From an uncultured Flavobacteriaceae bacterium (GTDB lineage Bacteria > Bacteroidota > Bacteroidia > Flavobacteriales > Flavobacteriaceae): a stretch of DNA of 38,250 nt. The notes beneath the pieces are model-generated. The model searched no databases. It saw only the letters and a list, made by a program, of their open reading frames with translations, and was not told the DNA's origin. Every line of letters begins with the position of its first letter. Position 1 is the first letter of the stretch. Where the stretch lies: the NCBI GenBank assembly GCA_938029725.1, contig CALHGE010000049.1:1-38250 (forward strand). Reading direction: 5' to 3'. The position numbers were made by a program, and so were the translations under genes. Positions 24,840 to 32,690 of the stretch are shown here, piece by piece.

Positions 24840-25223
24840 TTAATCTTTTTTATTGATTTGCGATATGGGAAAATCAGTCTCTATTTCTTTTTGCAGTTCG
24901 TTGATTCTCTCTTTTTGTTTGGCCACCAATTTTTCGCGTTGAGAGCGCTCCCAATCCTTTCCCATAATTTTTTGGGTAATCGATACATTGAATGCGTGTA
25001 TGGTTAAGAGAAATGCCCAAAATGTAATTAACCAAATAGACCAATCGTAGGTATTTCCATAGTTCAGTATTTTATTAACAAGAACAAGAAATACGCTACC
25101 AATCAAAAAAACCACGACGTGCGAAAAAAGGCGCTTCTTTTGTTTGATACGCTTTTGGGCTGTTTCAAGCAGCTCGTGAGACTCGAGGTCTATTAGCTTT
25201 TTATTTTTATTTTTGGAGAACAT
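24840..25223 (-). CDS. 2TM domain protein
   Basis: This 127-residue protein has two membrane segments (about 34-51, VVVFLIGSVFLVLVNKIL, and about 60-78, WSIWLITFWAFLLTIHAF) between charged ends, the pattern of the Bacteroidota 2TM domain family. The C-terminal half (KDWERSQREKLVAKQKERINELQKE) is a charged helix, probably a coiled coil. In other flavobacterial proteins this domain precedes sensor kinases or stands alone; its function is unknown. It is divergent from the class V PLP enzyme with only 54 bp between the starts, where CTTTAG-CTA-CTAAAG (25236-25250) forms a small inverted repeat. Confidence 0.8.
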   Translation of the reverse strand: MFSKNKNKKLIDLESHELLETAQKRIKQKKRLFSHVVVFLIGSVFLVLVNKILNYGNTYDWSIWLITFWAFLLTIHAFNVSITQKIMGKDWERSQREKLVAKQKERINELQKEIETDFPISQINKKD

Positions 25224-25277
25224 TCTATTGGCTAACTTTAGCTACTAAAGATACTATAAAACACTTTTATTTTTTTT

Positions 25278-26360
25278 ATGGAAAAAATCAGAAAGCAATT
25301 TCCCATCCTAAGACAGTATATTTATGCCAATACACCTGTTTTTGGCCCTTTTTATGATGATTTATTGGAGTGGCGTCAAGAGCGTGACCTTGATGTATTA
25401 ATTCATGCGACTGAAATGGCTAAAAAACGTGGACATCTCTTAGATGAAACTCGCGCTACAATCGGTGAATTTTTCAATTGTAAGCGAGAAAATATAGCAT
25501 TGATTACAAATTTTTCTACAGGAATGAATTTCTTGCTTGAAGGTTTAAATACATCTTCTAAAGTCTTGGTTTTAGAAAAAGATTATGCTTCCGTAAATTG
25601 GCCCTTTGAGCGACGTGAATTTGAAATGCACTACGCGACAATTGATGAAAATGTGGAAGATACAATTGCTCAGATTGTGGAAAAAGAAGGCATAAATGTG
25701 CTTGCATTTGCTATGGTTCATTGGCAGAATGGAATAAAAATTGATTTGGAGTTTATAAAGCAACTGAAGTCAAAATATCCTGAACTTTTGATAATTGCTG
25801 ATGGCACCCAATTTATGGGTAGCCAAGAGTTTAGTTTTGAAAATTCAGGTATTGATGTGCTAGCCACGAGTGGTTATAAATGGTTGCTTGGCGGCTATGG
25901 AAATGGCTTTATGCTATTTAGTGATTTTGCGGAACAATGTGTAGCGGTAAAATCGATTGGTGATAACACAGCTACTGTCACTCAGGAGAGGGAAGGAACC
26001 ATACCCTTTGCAAAGTATTTTGAACCTGGTCATTTGTCTGATCATAGTTTTGGTAGTCTACAATTCTCTTTAAATTTTCTTCAGAAAATAGGAATGTCAG
26101 CGATAACTACTCAAAATACTATTTTGAGTGAAAAAGCGATGACGGTTCTGGGTGAGCTGAATTTATTAGAGGCTAAAGTAACTAGGCGAAAATCACATAG
26201 TACAATTTTTAATATCAAGGGCGATGATGCTCTTTTTCAATACCTCTCAAATAATGGCGTACTATGCGCTAAGCGCGGAAACGGAATTCGGTTGGGTTTT
26301 CACTTCTATAACACGACGGATGAGATCGATGAAATTTCTAAGCTTATCAAAAAAAGATAA
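25278..26360 (+). CDS. Class V aminotransferase-fold PLP enzyme
   Basis: This PLP-dependent enzyme has 360 residues. The fold is seen in NTPVFGPFYDDLLEWRQERD, NIALITNFSTGMNFLLEGL (cofactor phosphate site), VHWQNGIKIDLEFIKQL, IADGTQFMGS (Asp for the pyridine nitrogen) and SGYKWLLGGYGNGF, where K201 should carry PLP. The class V family includes cysteine desulfurases, selenocysteine lyases, kynureninase-like enzymes and C-S lyases such as EgtE. The active-site cysteine loop typical of SufS/IscS is not evident, so a desulfurase is unlikely. The substrate is not known. It lies 2 kb from the egtDB genes on the opposite strand (see findings). Confidence 0.85.
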   Translation: MEKIRKQFPILRQYIYANTPVFGPFYDDLLEWRQERDLDVLIHATEMAKKRGHLLDETRATIGEFFNCKRENIALITNFSTGMNFLLEGLNTSSKVLVLEKDYASVNWPFERREFEMHYATIDENVEDTIAQIVEKEGINVLAFAMVHWQNGIKIDLEFIKQLKSKYPELLIIADGTQFMGSQEFSFENSGIDVLATSGYKWLLGGYGNGFMLFSDFAEQCVAVKSIGDNTATVTQEREGTIPFAKYFEPGHLSDHSFGSLQFSLNFLQKIGMSAITTQNTILSEKAMTVLGELNLLEAKVTRRKSHSTIFNIKGDDALFQYLSNNGVLCAKRGNGIRLGFHFYNTTDEIDEISKLIKKR

Positions 26361-26508
26361 AGCTTAGATTTCAAAAGTGATTTAATTTTTCAATTTTGAA
26401 AGAGGCCTACAAAGGAGTCTGAAATATCTAAAATAGTAAAATAGTATTTGCTTACTAAAGAATTTATGCCCTGCTTTTTTGATGAGAAGGTGTTAAATGA
26501 TACCAAAA

Positions 26509-26527
26509 TTTTATCATATTGATAAAA
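26509..26527. repeat. 19-bp inverted repeat upstream of the CBM48 gene
   Basis: TTTTATCA-TAT-TGATAAAA is a perfect 8-bp dyad. It ends 13 bp before the TTG of the promoter at 26541-26572, a place suited to an activator or repressor site. The binding protein is unknown. Confidence 0.5.
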
Positions 26528-26540
26528 GTGATGTTAGTCA

Positions 26541-26572
26541 TTGTAAATGAGTATTTTAATGCTGTAGATTTG
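26541..26572 (+). promoter_or_regulatory. Promoter of the CBM48 gene
   Basis: TTG, a 21-nt spacer and TAGATTTG match the Bacteroidota consensus fully. The ATG follows 48 bp after the -7 box. This is one of the clearest promoters in the window. Confidence 0.7.
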
Positions 26573-26620
26573 CTCCGAACTTAATGGCGATTTCGTCGAA
26601 AAATTTAAAATTAGTCAGTC

Positions 26621-26920
26621 ATGTCAATAGCAAAACAATATTTAAAAACAAAGCCGGTTTGTAAGGTAACTTTTACAGTGCCTGCAGAAGACGCAAAAAA
26701 AGTAGCAGTAGTTGGTGATTTCAATAATTGGAAAGCTAATAAAGCAAGCGCTTTGAAAAAATTAAAAAATGGAAACTTCAAAGGAACGATAGAGCTTCCT
26801 AAAGAATCATCTTTTGAATTTAAGTATATTATCGACGGTAACTACGTTAATGATGATAGCGCAGATCGTTACCAATGGAATGAATTTGCAGGTTCTGAAA
26901 ATGCAGTTCTAGAATTGTAG
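26621..26920 (+). CDS. Stand-alone CBM48/isoamylase early-set domain protein
   Basis: This 99-residue protein consists of one early-set immunoglobulin-like domain of the AMPK-beta/isoamylase N-terminal type. KVTFTVPAEDAKKVAVVGDFNNWKANKASALKKLKNG and FEFKYIIDGNYVNDDSADRYQWNEFAG show the VxGDFNxW and FxYxxDG motifs that contact glycogen or starch in CBM48 modules. There is no signal peptide or catalytic domain. The protein is probably cytoplasmic and may bind glycogen, but some members have lost sugar binding. It has its own promoter and a strong terminator, so it is a single-gene unit. Confidence 0.88.
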   Translation: MSIAKQYLKTKPVCKVTFTVPAEDAKKVAVVGDFNNWKANKASALKKLKNGNFKGTIELPKESSFEFKYIIDGNYVNDDSADRYQWNEFAGSENAVLEL

Positions 26921-26940
26921 TACATACTTCAAAAAATTAA

Positions 26941-26978
26941 AAAAAAAGCCGAAATGTTATAACATTTCGGCTTTTTTT
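26941..26978. terminator. Bidirectional terminator, perfect 38-bp palindrome
   Basis: Each half is 19 bases, AAAAAAAGCCGAAATGTTA and its exact complement, with no unpaired loop. The A- and T-runs let it stop transcription from both sides: the CBM48 gene on the plus strand, and anything running in from DUF427 on the minus strand. Confidence 0.85.
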
Positions 26979-27074
26979 ATACGATCGTTGCGAGGGGGTT
27001 GACACTTTAGTTTGGTATGTTTTTTTTGTTATTTAAAAAATTCCTTCATGGTGAAAACTGGTACGTGAAACGAT

Positions 27075-27356
27075 TTATTTTTCCACGGTAACCCCTTTCC
27101 AAAAAGCTACTCTTCCTTTAATGCCCTTGGCAAGTTCACTTACTTCAGGATAATACCAGGCAGCATCTGTATTTTCTTTTCCGTTGACTACTAAAGAATA
27201 GTAATGTGCCTGTCCCTTCCACGGGCAAGAGGTATGTGTATCAGTGCTTTTGAAAAATTCTTTCTTGATGCTATCTGCAGGAAAGTAATGGTTGTTTTCA
27301 ACCACAAGAGTTTCATTGCTTTCTGCTATTACGGTGTTATTCCAAATTGCTTTCAT
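27075..27356 (-). CDS. DUF427 protein
   Basis: This 93-residue protein from MKAIWNNTVIAESNETLVVENNHYFP is a single DUF427 domain, marked by the conserved HTSCPWKGQAHYYS and DAAWYYPEVSELAKGIKGRVAFWKG. Function of the family is unknown; the Cys-Pro-Trp motif is nearly invariant. ATG at 27356 fits the family better than the one at 27377. It lies 42 bp after egtD on the same strand, suggesting it is the third gene of an egtB-egtD-DUF427 unit. Confidence 0.87.
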   Translation of the reverse strand: MKAIWNNTVIAESNETLVVENNHYFPADSIKKEFFKSTDTHTSCPWKGQAHYYSLVVNGKENTDAAWYYPEVSELAKGIKGRVAFWKGVTVEK

Positions 27357-27398
27357 AAATAGATGTTTTGTTGTCATTTCTGCATCGGCAGAAATCTT

Positions 27399-28373
27399 TT
27401 AGTATGCTTTTTTAAAGGCGTAGTTTTTGTATTGATTTTTAGAATCGGTGAATTGAGTATCTATTTGAAGTCCAGATTTTTCAGCTAGCCAAGCAACTGT
27501 TCTGTCATCATATTTTTGGGAGATTTCAGTGTGAATAGTTTCCCAATAAGCAAAGTCTATTTTCAAGTCTAGTTTTTCCACAACAACTGATTGTTGCTCT
27601 TTTGAGACCAAATAGCTTTTGGCGGTTCCTGATTCCGGATCGTAAACTTCCCAATGTAGAAACTTGTCCAAATCGAAATTTCCACCCAGTTCTGTATTAA
27701 TTCTTGCTAAAACGTTTTTGTTGAATGCTGCTGTAATGCCTTTAGGGTCATTATATGCATTTAAAATGCTTTGTGGATTTTTCTTTTGGTCGAACCCAAC
27801 AAAGAATAAATCACCCTTGCTCATTAGTTCTTGAACTTTCGTTAAAAATTCAATGGCCTGAGAATGTAACAAGTTTCCAATGTTGGAGCCTAAAAAGAGA
27901 ATAACTTTTTTGTCATCAGTTAGGGAGGCGATGTTCTTCAGAGCTTCGAAATAGGTGCCTTGTTGTGTTTTGACCGAAACTTTCGGAATTTCTTTTTTAA
28001 GGGAATCCGATAATTGATCTAAAACATGCTGGCTAATATCAATCGGAAGGTACTTAAATGGAATGTTGTTGTTTATCAGATTTTGTAATAGAATTTTAGT
28101 CTTCTTCCCGTCACCAGCGCCGAGTTCAATCAGATTGAAGTGCCTCGAATCTTTCGCGAAAAGTTGAGTTATTTCATCAGTGTGGGTTGTGAAAATATCG
28201 AACTCGGCATTGGTAAGATAGTATTCAGGCATATTCATAATGTCCTGAAAAAGTTTATCCCCTTTTTCGTCGTAAAAGTATTTTGAGGAAAGATGTTTGG
28301 GGTAATCGGTGAGTCCGGTATAAACGTCTTCTTCAAATTGAGTTTCAAAAATGGTTTCTGTTCGTTCTTGCAT
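27399..28373 (-). CDS. egtD: L-histidine N-alpha-methyltransferase EgtD
   Basis: EgtD trimethylates histidine with SAM to give hercynine, the first step of ergothioneine synthesis. The 324-residue protein shows the EgtD pattern: LTDYPKHLSSKYFYDEKGDKLFQDIMNMPEYYLTNAEFDI, SAM-binding LIELGAGDGKKT (81-92), YLPIDISQHVLDQL, LFLGSNIGNL and FVGFDQKKNPQSILNAYNDPKGITAAFNKNVLARINTELGGNF. Length is normal for the family. It follows egtB by 49 bp on the same strand, and the pair makes a coherent pathway. Confidence 0.93.
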   Translation of the reverse strand: MQERTETIFETQFEEDVYTGLTDYPKHLSSKYFYDEKGDKLFQDIMNMPEYYLTNAEFDIFTTHTDEITQLFAKDSRHFNLIELGAGDGKKTKILLQNLINNNIPFKYLPIDISQHVLDQLSDSLKKEIPKVSVKTQQGTYFEALKNIASLTDDKKVILFLGSNIGNLLHSQAIEFLTKVQELMSKGDLFFVGFDQKKNPQSILNAYNDPKGITAAFNKNVLARINTELGGNFDLDKFLHWEVYDPESGTAKSYLVSKEQQSVVVEKLDLKIDFAYWETIHTEISQKYDDRTVAWLAEKSGLQIDTQFTDSKNQYKNYAFKKAY

Positions 28374-28422
28374 AAAATGTATGTCGTTCTTTGAGCTAAA
28401 ACTATACGTCGGGGATTGAAAA

Positions 28423-29583
28423 TTATTTAACTAATCGTAAACCAGTATACTGCCACCGTAAATTAGTTTGAAAAAAGTTACGATAGGTGGGCCTAGTGTG
28501 TTTTATGGGTGTTGCTACTGAACCGCCACGGAGTACTTTTTGATTGACCATAAACTTGCCATTATATTCTCCTAAGGCGCCAGCAGCTTTAGTATAGTTG
28601 GGGTAGGGCAGGTAGGAGCTCTCTGTCCATTCCCATCGTTTGCCCCATGAAAAATAGCTTTGTGCAGCTTCCCACTCAAATTCAGTTGGTAATCTGCAGC
28701 CTTTCCACTGAGCAAAAGCAAAAGCTTCGAAATAAGAAATATGAGTTAGAGGCGCATTCAAATCAACTTTCTCTAGTCCTTTTAATGAATAATAATACCA
28801 CTCTCCACCAATCTTATGCCAGTATAAGGGGGCTTTAATGTTGTTTGTTAACACCCAATCCCAGCCTTCTGCATGCCAAAGGTCAAATTTTTCATATCCA
28901 CCAATAGAGATAAAATCGATGTATTCTTGATTAGTGACCAGCTTGTTTGCTATTTCAAACGAATGTAAATAGACCTTATGTCTTCCTAATTCATTATCGT
29001 AACAAAAGGATTCTGAATCATGGCCGATTTCATAGATACCTTCTTCAATAGAAACCCATTCTGAAGGGTGTTTTTCTGTGGAATGTTCTTTGAAATCAGT
29101 GGAGTATACAGGAAGTATAGGGTTGTTTCCTAAAATATATTTGATATCTGTTAGTAGTAATTCTTGATGTTGCTTTTCATGATGGATACCAATTTCAAAG
29201 AGATCAATAAGCGCTTGATTTTGACGCTCAGCAAACAGTTCTTTTATCGCAGAAGTCACATAATGCCGGTAATCGTAAACTTTCTGAACAGATGGTCTAG
29301 AAAGATTGCCGCGGTCAGAGCGCACAACGCGTTTACCTATAGTTTCATAATAGCTATTAAAAACAAAGGAAAAGTCTTCATGGAATACCTGGTAGTCTTT
29401 TGCATGTGGTTTGAGAATAAATTCCTCAAAGAACCAGGTGGTATGACCTAAATGCCATTTAGGTGGAGAAACATCGATTATAGGTTGCACCACATAATCT
29501 TCAATTTCTAAAGGTTTGCAAAGTTGTTCTGTATATGTTCTAGTTTCTAGAAAAAAATCTAGAATGGTATCGGTAAGAATCAT
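28423..29583 (-). CDS. egtB: Sulfoxide synthase EgtB
   Basis: EgtB is a non-heme iron enzyme that couples oxygen, hercynine and a thiol (gamma-glutamylcysteine or cysteine) to form the sulfoxide precursor of ergothioneine. The 386-residue protein has a DinB-like N-terminal domain with iron ligands likely H47 (WHLGHTTWFFE), H135 and H139 (IHHEKQHQELLL). A formylglycine-generating-enzyme-like C-terminal domain follows (CRLPTEFEWEAAQ, KVLRGGSVATPIKHTRPTYRNFF, LRWQYTGLRL). Type (thiol used) cannot be told by eye. No egtA (gamma-glutamylcysteine ligase) or egtC amidase is in the window, which would be consistent with direct use of cysteine but does not prove it. Confidence 0.93.
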   Translation of the reverse strand: MILTDTILDFFLETRTYTEQLCKPLEIEDYVVQPIIDVSPPKWHLGHTTWFFEEFILKPHAKDYQVFHEDFSFVFNSYYETIGKRVVRSDRGNLSRPSVQKVYDYRHYVTSAIKELFAERQNQALIDLFEIGIHHEKQHQELLLTDIKYILGNNPILPVYSTDFKEHSTEKHPSEWVSIEEGIYEIGHDSESFCYDNELGRHKVYLHSFEIANKLVTNQEYIDFISIGGYEKFDLWHAEGWDWVLTNNIKAPLYWHKIGGEWYYYSLKGLEKVDLNAPLTHISYFEAFAFAQWKGCRLPTEFEWEAAQSYFSWGKRWEWTESSYLPYPNYTKAAGALGEYNGKFMVNQKVLRGGSVATPIKHTRPTYRNFFQTNLRWQYTGLRLVK

Positions 29584-29656
29584 AGGGAATGATTTATACT
29601 ATAAAGATAGGGAATCTGTAAATGTTTAATTCGAAGAAATATAATTAGGAAAACTT

Positions 29657-30475
29657 TTATTGAAGTCTAAAAGTTATCGGTATTGAGAAAGGCACTCTTA
29701 CTAGTTTCTCTCTTTGTTTGCCTGGCGTCATGCGCGGAAGAAGACTAATTATTCTGCGGGCTTCAGTCATAAGAAGTTGATCAGCGCCAAACGTTCGAAT
29801 TTTAGTTATTTTTCCTTTTTTATCTATGATAAACATGACATTGACTCGACCAGATATTTTTTTACGCTGTGCTTTTTTCGGGTATCTAAAATTTCGCCTG
29901 ATATGCGCTATCATTTGTTCGTTAAAACATTTTCTATGTTTGTTTTTTGCTTGTAGTTCACAACCTGGAAATATAGGAACATTCTCTATTATGGCAAACC
30001 CAACGTTTTCTGTAGCATAATCTCCACCATAAGGCAGCGGTGAAATGTTTTGCAAGCCATTCGTATGGTCAAGAGTGAAAAATAATCGTGTGAATACAAG
30101 TTCGGAAAGCGGATTTCCTGAGTTGTCTTTCGTTACAATAAAAGAATCTAGATGCTGTAATATCTTGGTGTTTATCTCATCGATGTAGTTATCATATGAA
30201 GAAATATTTGAGTTCATTAGATCGATATTTCCATCTACATTAATCGCTAAACTAGTGTTAATAGTAATGGTGTCTCTGGTGGCTTCTTTAAAAATTATGT
30301 CAATTGCTTTGCTATCATAAAAAGCGAGAATTTTTTGCTGCAGTTTAGTATAGATGCATTTGTCTTTGTCATATTCTCCTTGACAAAGTGAATATGTAGA
30401 ATAGGTTTTTCTTTTTTCTTGAGAAAATCCATTTAGAAAACATAAAAGCAAAAAGAATGATAAATACCTTTTCAT
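29657..30475 (-). CDS. TonB C-terminal-domain protein, secreted
   Basis: This 272-residue protein has a signal peptide (MKRYLSFFLLLCFLNGFSQ). A middle region of about 110 residues without a known domain follows, then VPIFPGCELQ and a TonB C-terminal domain at about 195-272 (ISGRVNVMFIIDKKGKITKIRTFGADQLLMTEARRIISLLPRMTPGKQ). Unlike a classical TonB it appears to have a cleaved signal, not a Pro-rich anchored spacer, so a role in energizing receptors is uncertain. Such proteins are frequent in Bacteroidota and often called energy transducer TonB. It follows thyA by 9 bp on the same strand, so it may share the transcript. Confidence 0.8.
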   Translation of the reverse strand: MKRYLSFFLLLCFLNGFSQEKRKTYSTYSLCQGEYDKDKCIYTKLQQKILAFYDSKAIDIIFKEATRDTITINTSLAINVDGNIDLMNSNISSYDNYIDEINTKILQHLDSFIVTKDNSGNPLSELVFTRLFFTLDHTNGLQNISPLPYGGDYATENVGFAIIENVPIFPGCELQAKNKHRKCFNEQMIAHIRRNFRYPKKAQRKKISGRVNVMFIIDKKGKITKIRTFGADQLLMTEARRIISLLPRMTPGKQREKLVRVPFSIPITFRLQ

Positions 30476-30484
30476 AAAACGATT

Positions 30485-31309
30485 TTAAACTGCAACGGCC
30501 CCCTTAATATGAGGATGTGGATCATAGTCAACCAAAGAAAAATCTTCAAATTTAAAATCAAAGATGTCTTTCACTTCAGGGTTGAGAACCATCTTAGGTA
30601 GTGGTCTGCACTCACGACTCAATTGTAATTCGACCTGCTCCATATGATTGTCATAGATGTGAGCGTCACCGAATGTATGAATGAATTCACCGGCCTCATA
30701 ACCACAAACTTGAGCCATCATCATGGTGAATAATGCATAGGAAGCAATATTAAATGGAACGCCTAAAAAGATATCAGCACTGCGCTGGTATAATTGACAA
30801 GAGAGCTTTCCGTCAGCAACATAAAATTGAAAAAAAGCATGACATGGGGGTAATGCTACTTTTCCATTAGAAATATTCTCAGCAAATGATTTTGACGTAT
30901 CAGGCAGTACACTAGGGTTCCAAGCCGAAACCATAATGCGTCTGCTGTTAGGGTTGTTTTTTAGAGCGTGAACTACATCTTTAATCTGATCAACTTCATC
31001 ATCATTCCAGTTGCGCCATTGATGACCGTATACTGGCCCTAAATCTCCATTTTCATCGGCCCAATCATTCCAGATGCGTACCCCGTTTTCTTGAAGGTAT
31101 TTTATATTAGTATCTCCTTTAAGAAACCATAACAATTCATGTACTATAGACTTCAAGTGCAGCTTCTTCGTTGTAACCATGGGAAAACCTTCGCTTAAAT
31201 CAAAACGCATTTGGTATCCAAAAACACTTTTAGTGCCTGTTCCTGTTCTGTCTCCTTTTTGGTTGCCTTCCGCCAACACATGCTTTAATAAATCGTGATA
31301 TTGTTTCAT
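30485..31309 (-). CDS. thyA: Thymidylate synthase
   Basis: ThyA methylates dUMP to dTMP with methylene-tetrahydrofolate, leaving dihydrofolate for FolA to recycle. The 274-residue protein has the catalytic cysteine in [10 protein letters not shown] (C156), [16 protein letters not shown] at the dUMP/cofactor site, [12 protein letters not shown] and [20 protein letters not shown]. It is complete and normal in length. folA lies on the same strand, 5.7 kb downstream; egtB, egtD and DUF427 lie between. The TonB-domain gene follows by 9 bp. Confidence 0.96.
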   Translation of the reverse strand: MKQYHDLLKHVLAEGNQKGDRTGTGTKSVFGYQMRFDLSEGFPMVTTKKLHLKSIVHELLWFLKGDTNIKYLQENGVRIWNDWADENGDLGPVYGHQWRNWNDDEVDQIKDVVHALKNNPNSRRIMVSAWNPSVLPDTSKSFAENISNGKVALPPCHAFFQFYVADGKLSCQLYQRSADIFLGVPFNIASYALFTMMMAQVCGYEAGEFIHTFGDAHIYDNHMEQVELQLSRECRPLPKMVLNPEVKDIFDFKFEDFSLVDYDPHPHIKGAVAV

Positions 31310-31449
31310 AAATAGATGTTCGCCTATGATTTAATTCTAAAAATCAGCTTTTGTAATTATATTTTGATATTGTAAAAATAGAATTTTGGGATGAGGAAAG
31401 TGATTGAATTCCGAAACGGTTATAAAATTTTATTAACTACCATTTCTGA

Positions 31450-32631
31450 TTATTGTTTGCTGATTTTTTGATAGCCAAGAATTTTATTATCGCTACTAAT
31501 TGCTACATAATATAATCCTGAAGCTAATGACATTAAACTCAGGTTTATGGTACGTGTATTGGTAAATGATGCTGTCTTGATCAATTGTCCTGATGCGTTA
31601 ACGAGCGTTATGTCAACTTGACTAAGAAGTTTTCCAAAATCTAGATCAACACTGTTTTGAGTGGGGTTTGGGTAAAGTTGGATTTCAATAGTATCAGCAA
31701 AAGGGGTAAGCTTGGCCGTGGTATAATCTATTCCTGGACTTTCGCATGAGATTATAAATTCTACTGTATCTGCAATGGAATCATTATTTGCATCTAAATA
31801 CCAAAGTGTCTCAGGGTTTAGCTCAGCATCGGTATCATCGCAATCTGTTGTTGGGAGTGCTGTTTTTGTATAACCAGTTCCCGGACTGTTACAGCTTTCT
31901 ACAGTTGCTGTTACCGCAAAGCCATCTCCGTCTGCATCAAGATACCAAGTAGCTATTTCAAAAACGTTTGCATTGGTATCATCACAATCTGTGGTTGGTA
32001 ATACAGTTTTTGTATACCCCGTTCCCGGACTATTACAACTTTCAACGGTTGCTGTTACCGCAAAGCCATCCCCATCTGCATCAAGATACCAAGTAGCTAC
32101 TTCAAAAACTGCGGCATCGGTATCATCGCAATCTGTTTTTGGTAATACGGTTTTTGTATACCCCGTTCCTGGACTATTACAACTTTCAACGGTTGCTGTT
32201 ACCGCAAAGCCATCCCCATCTACATCAAGATACCAAGTAGCTACTTCAAAAACGGTTGCATCGGTATCATCACAGTCAGTTAATGGAAGAACAGTCGTGG
32301 TATAGCCTTGTCCTGGACTAGTTGCGCTAAGCACTGAAGGGGAAACTGCATATCCATCTCCATCTGCATCCAGATACCAAACCATTTCTGAGCTTAGTCC
32401 TAAGTTTTCTTTTAATGCGATGACAATAGTGGTTGACTTGTCGAATGCTACTTTAATGTTTGCAGCATCAGTTTGAGTCGTAACAGCATTTCCGTTACTT
32501 GGATGTTGTATAGACATAAAAAGAAACCGATTGTCTGGAGAAAATGTTATGCCTGTTGGTTCAGACCCAGTTGGAACGATTCCAAATAATTCTACATTTG
32601 GGTTTGCTTGAGAATGCCCATTTCTAACCAC
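31450..32631 (-). pseudogene. C-terminal half of frameshifted PhoX/DUF839-like repeat protein with T9SS tail
   Basis: This frame carries the end of a DUF839/PhoX-like domain (VPTGSEPTGITFSPDNRFLFMSIQHPS), then five copies of a repeat of about 48 residues of MopE-like type, and a type A T9SS sorting domain (YPNPTQNSVDLDF ... GLYYVAISSDNKILGYQKISKQ). The frame continues without a stop upstream of the ATG at 32631 to about 32710, encoding GNDNLAFDLEGNLWVLQDGDDNYIWVV, so that ATG is not a natural start. The repeats hold DxDGDG acidic loops and may bind calcium. With the upstream part (32691-33710) it makes one protein of about 750 residues, secreted by T9SS. A one-base loss at a G run separates the halves (see findings). 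Confidence 0.8.
31802..32390 (-). repeat. 144-bp tandem repeats (48-residue MopE-like units)
   Basis: Three near-identical copies are offset by exactly 144 bp (matching points at 31917, 32061 and 32205), flanked by one diverged copy on each side. Each unit reads WYLDADGDGFAVTATVESC, then NSPGTGYTKTVLPTTDCDD. High DNA identity implies recent expansion or homogenization. Confidence 0.9.
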
Positions 32632-32690
32632 CCATATATAGTTGTCGTCACCATCTTGTAAAACCCAAAGATTTCCCTCTAAATCAAAGG

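Noticed and set aside
28423..29583. OvoA-like (ovothiol) identity for EgtB
   Set aside because: OvoA is about twice as long with a fused methyltransferase; here EgtB is 386 residues and a separate EgtD is adjacent.
31973..32305. 110-codon plus-strand open frame opposite the tandem repeats
   Set aside because: It is itself a 48-residue repeat and simply mirrors the repeat DNA of the minus-strand gene.
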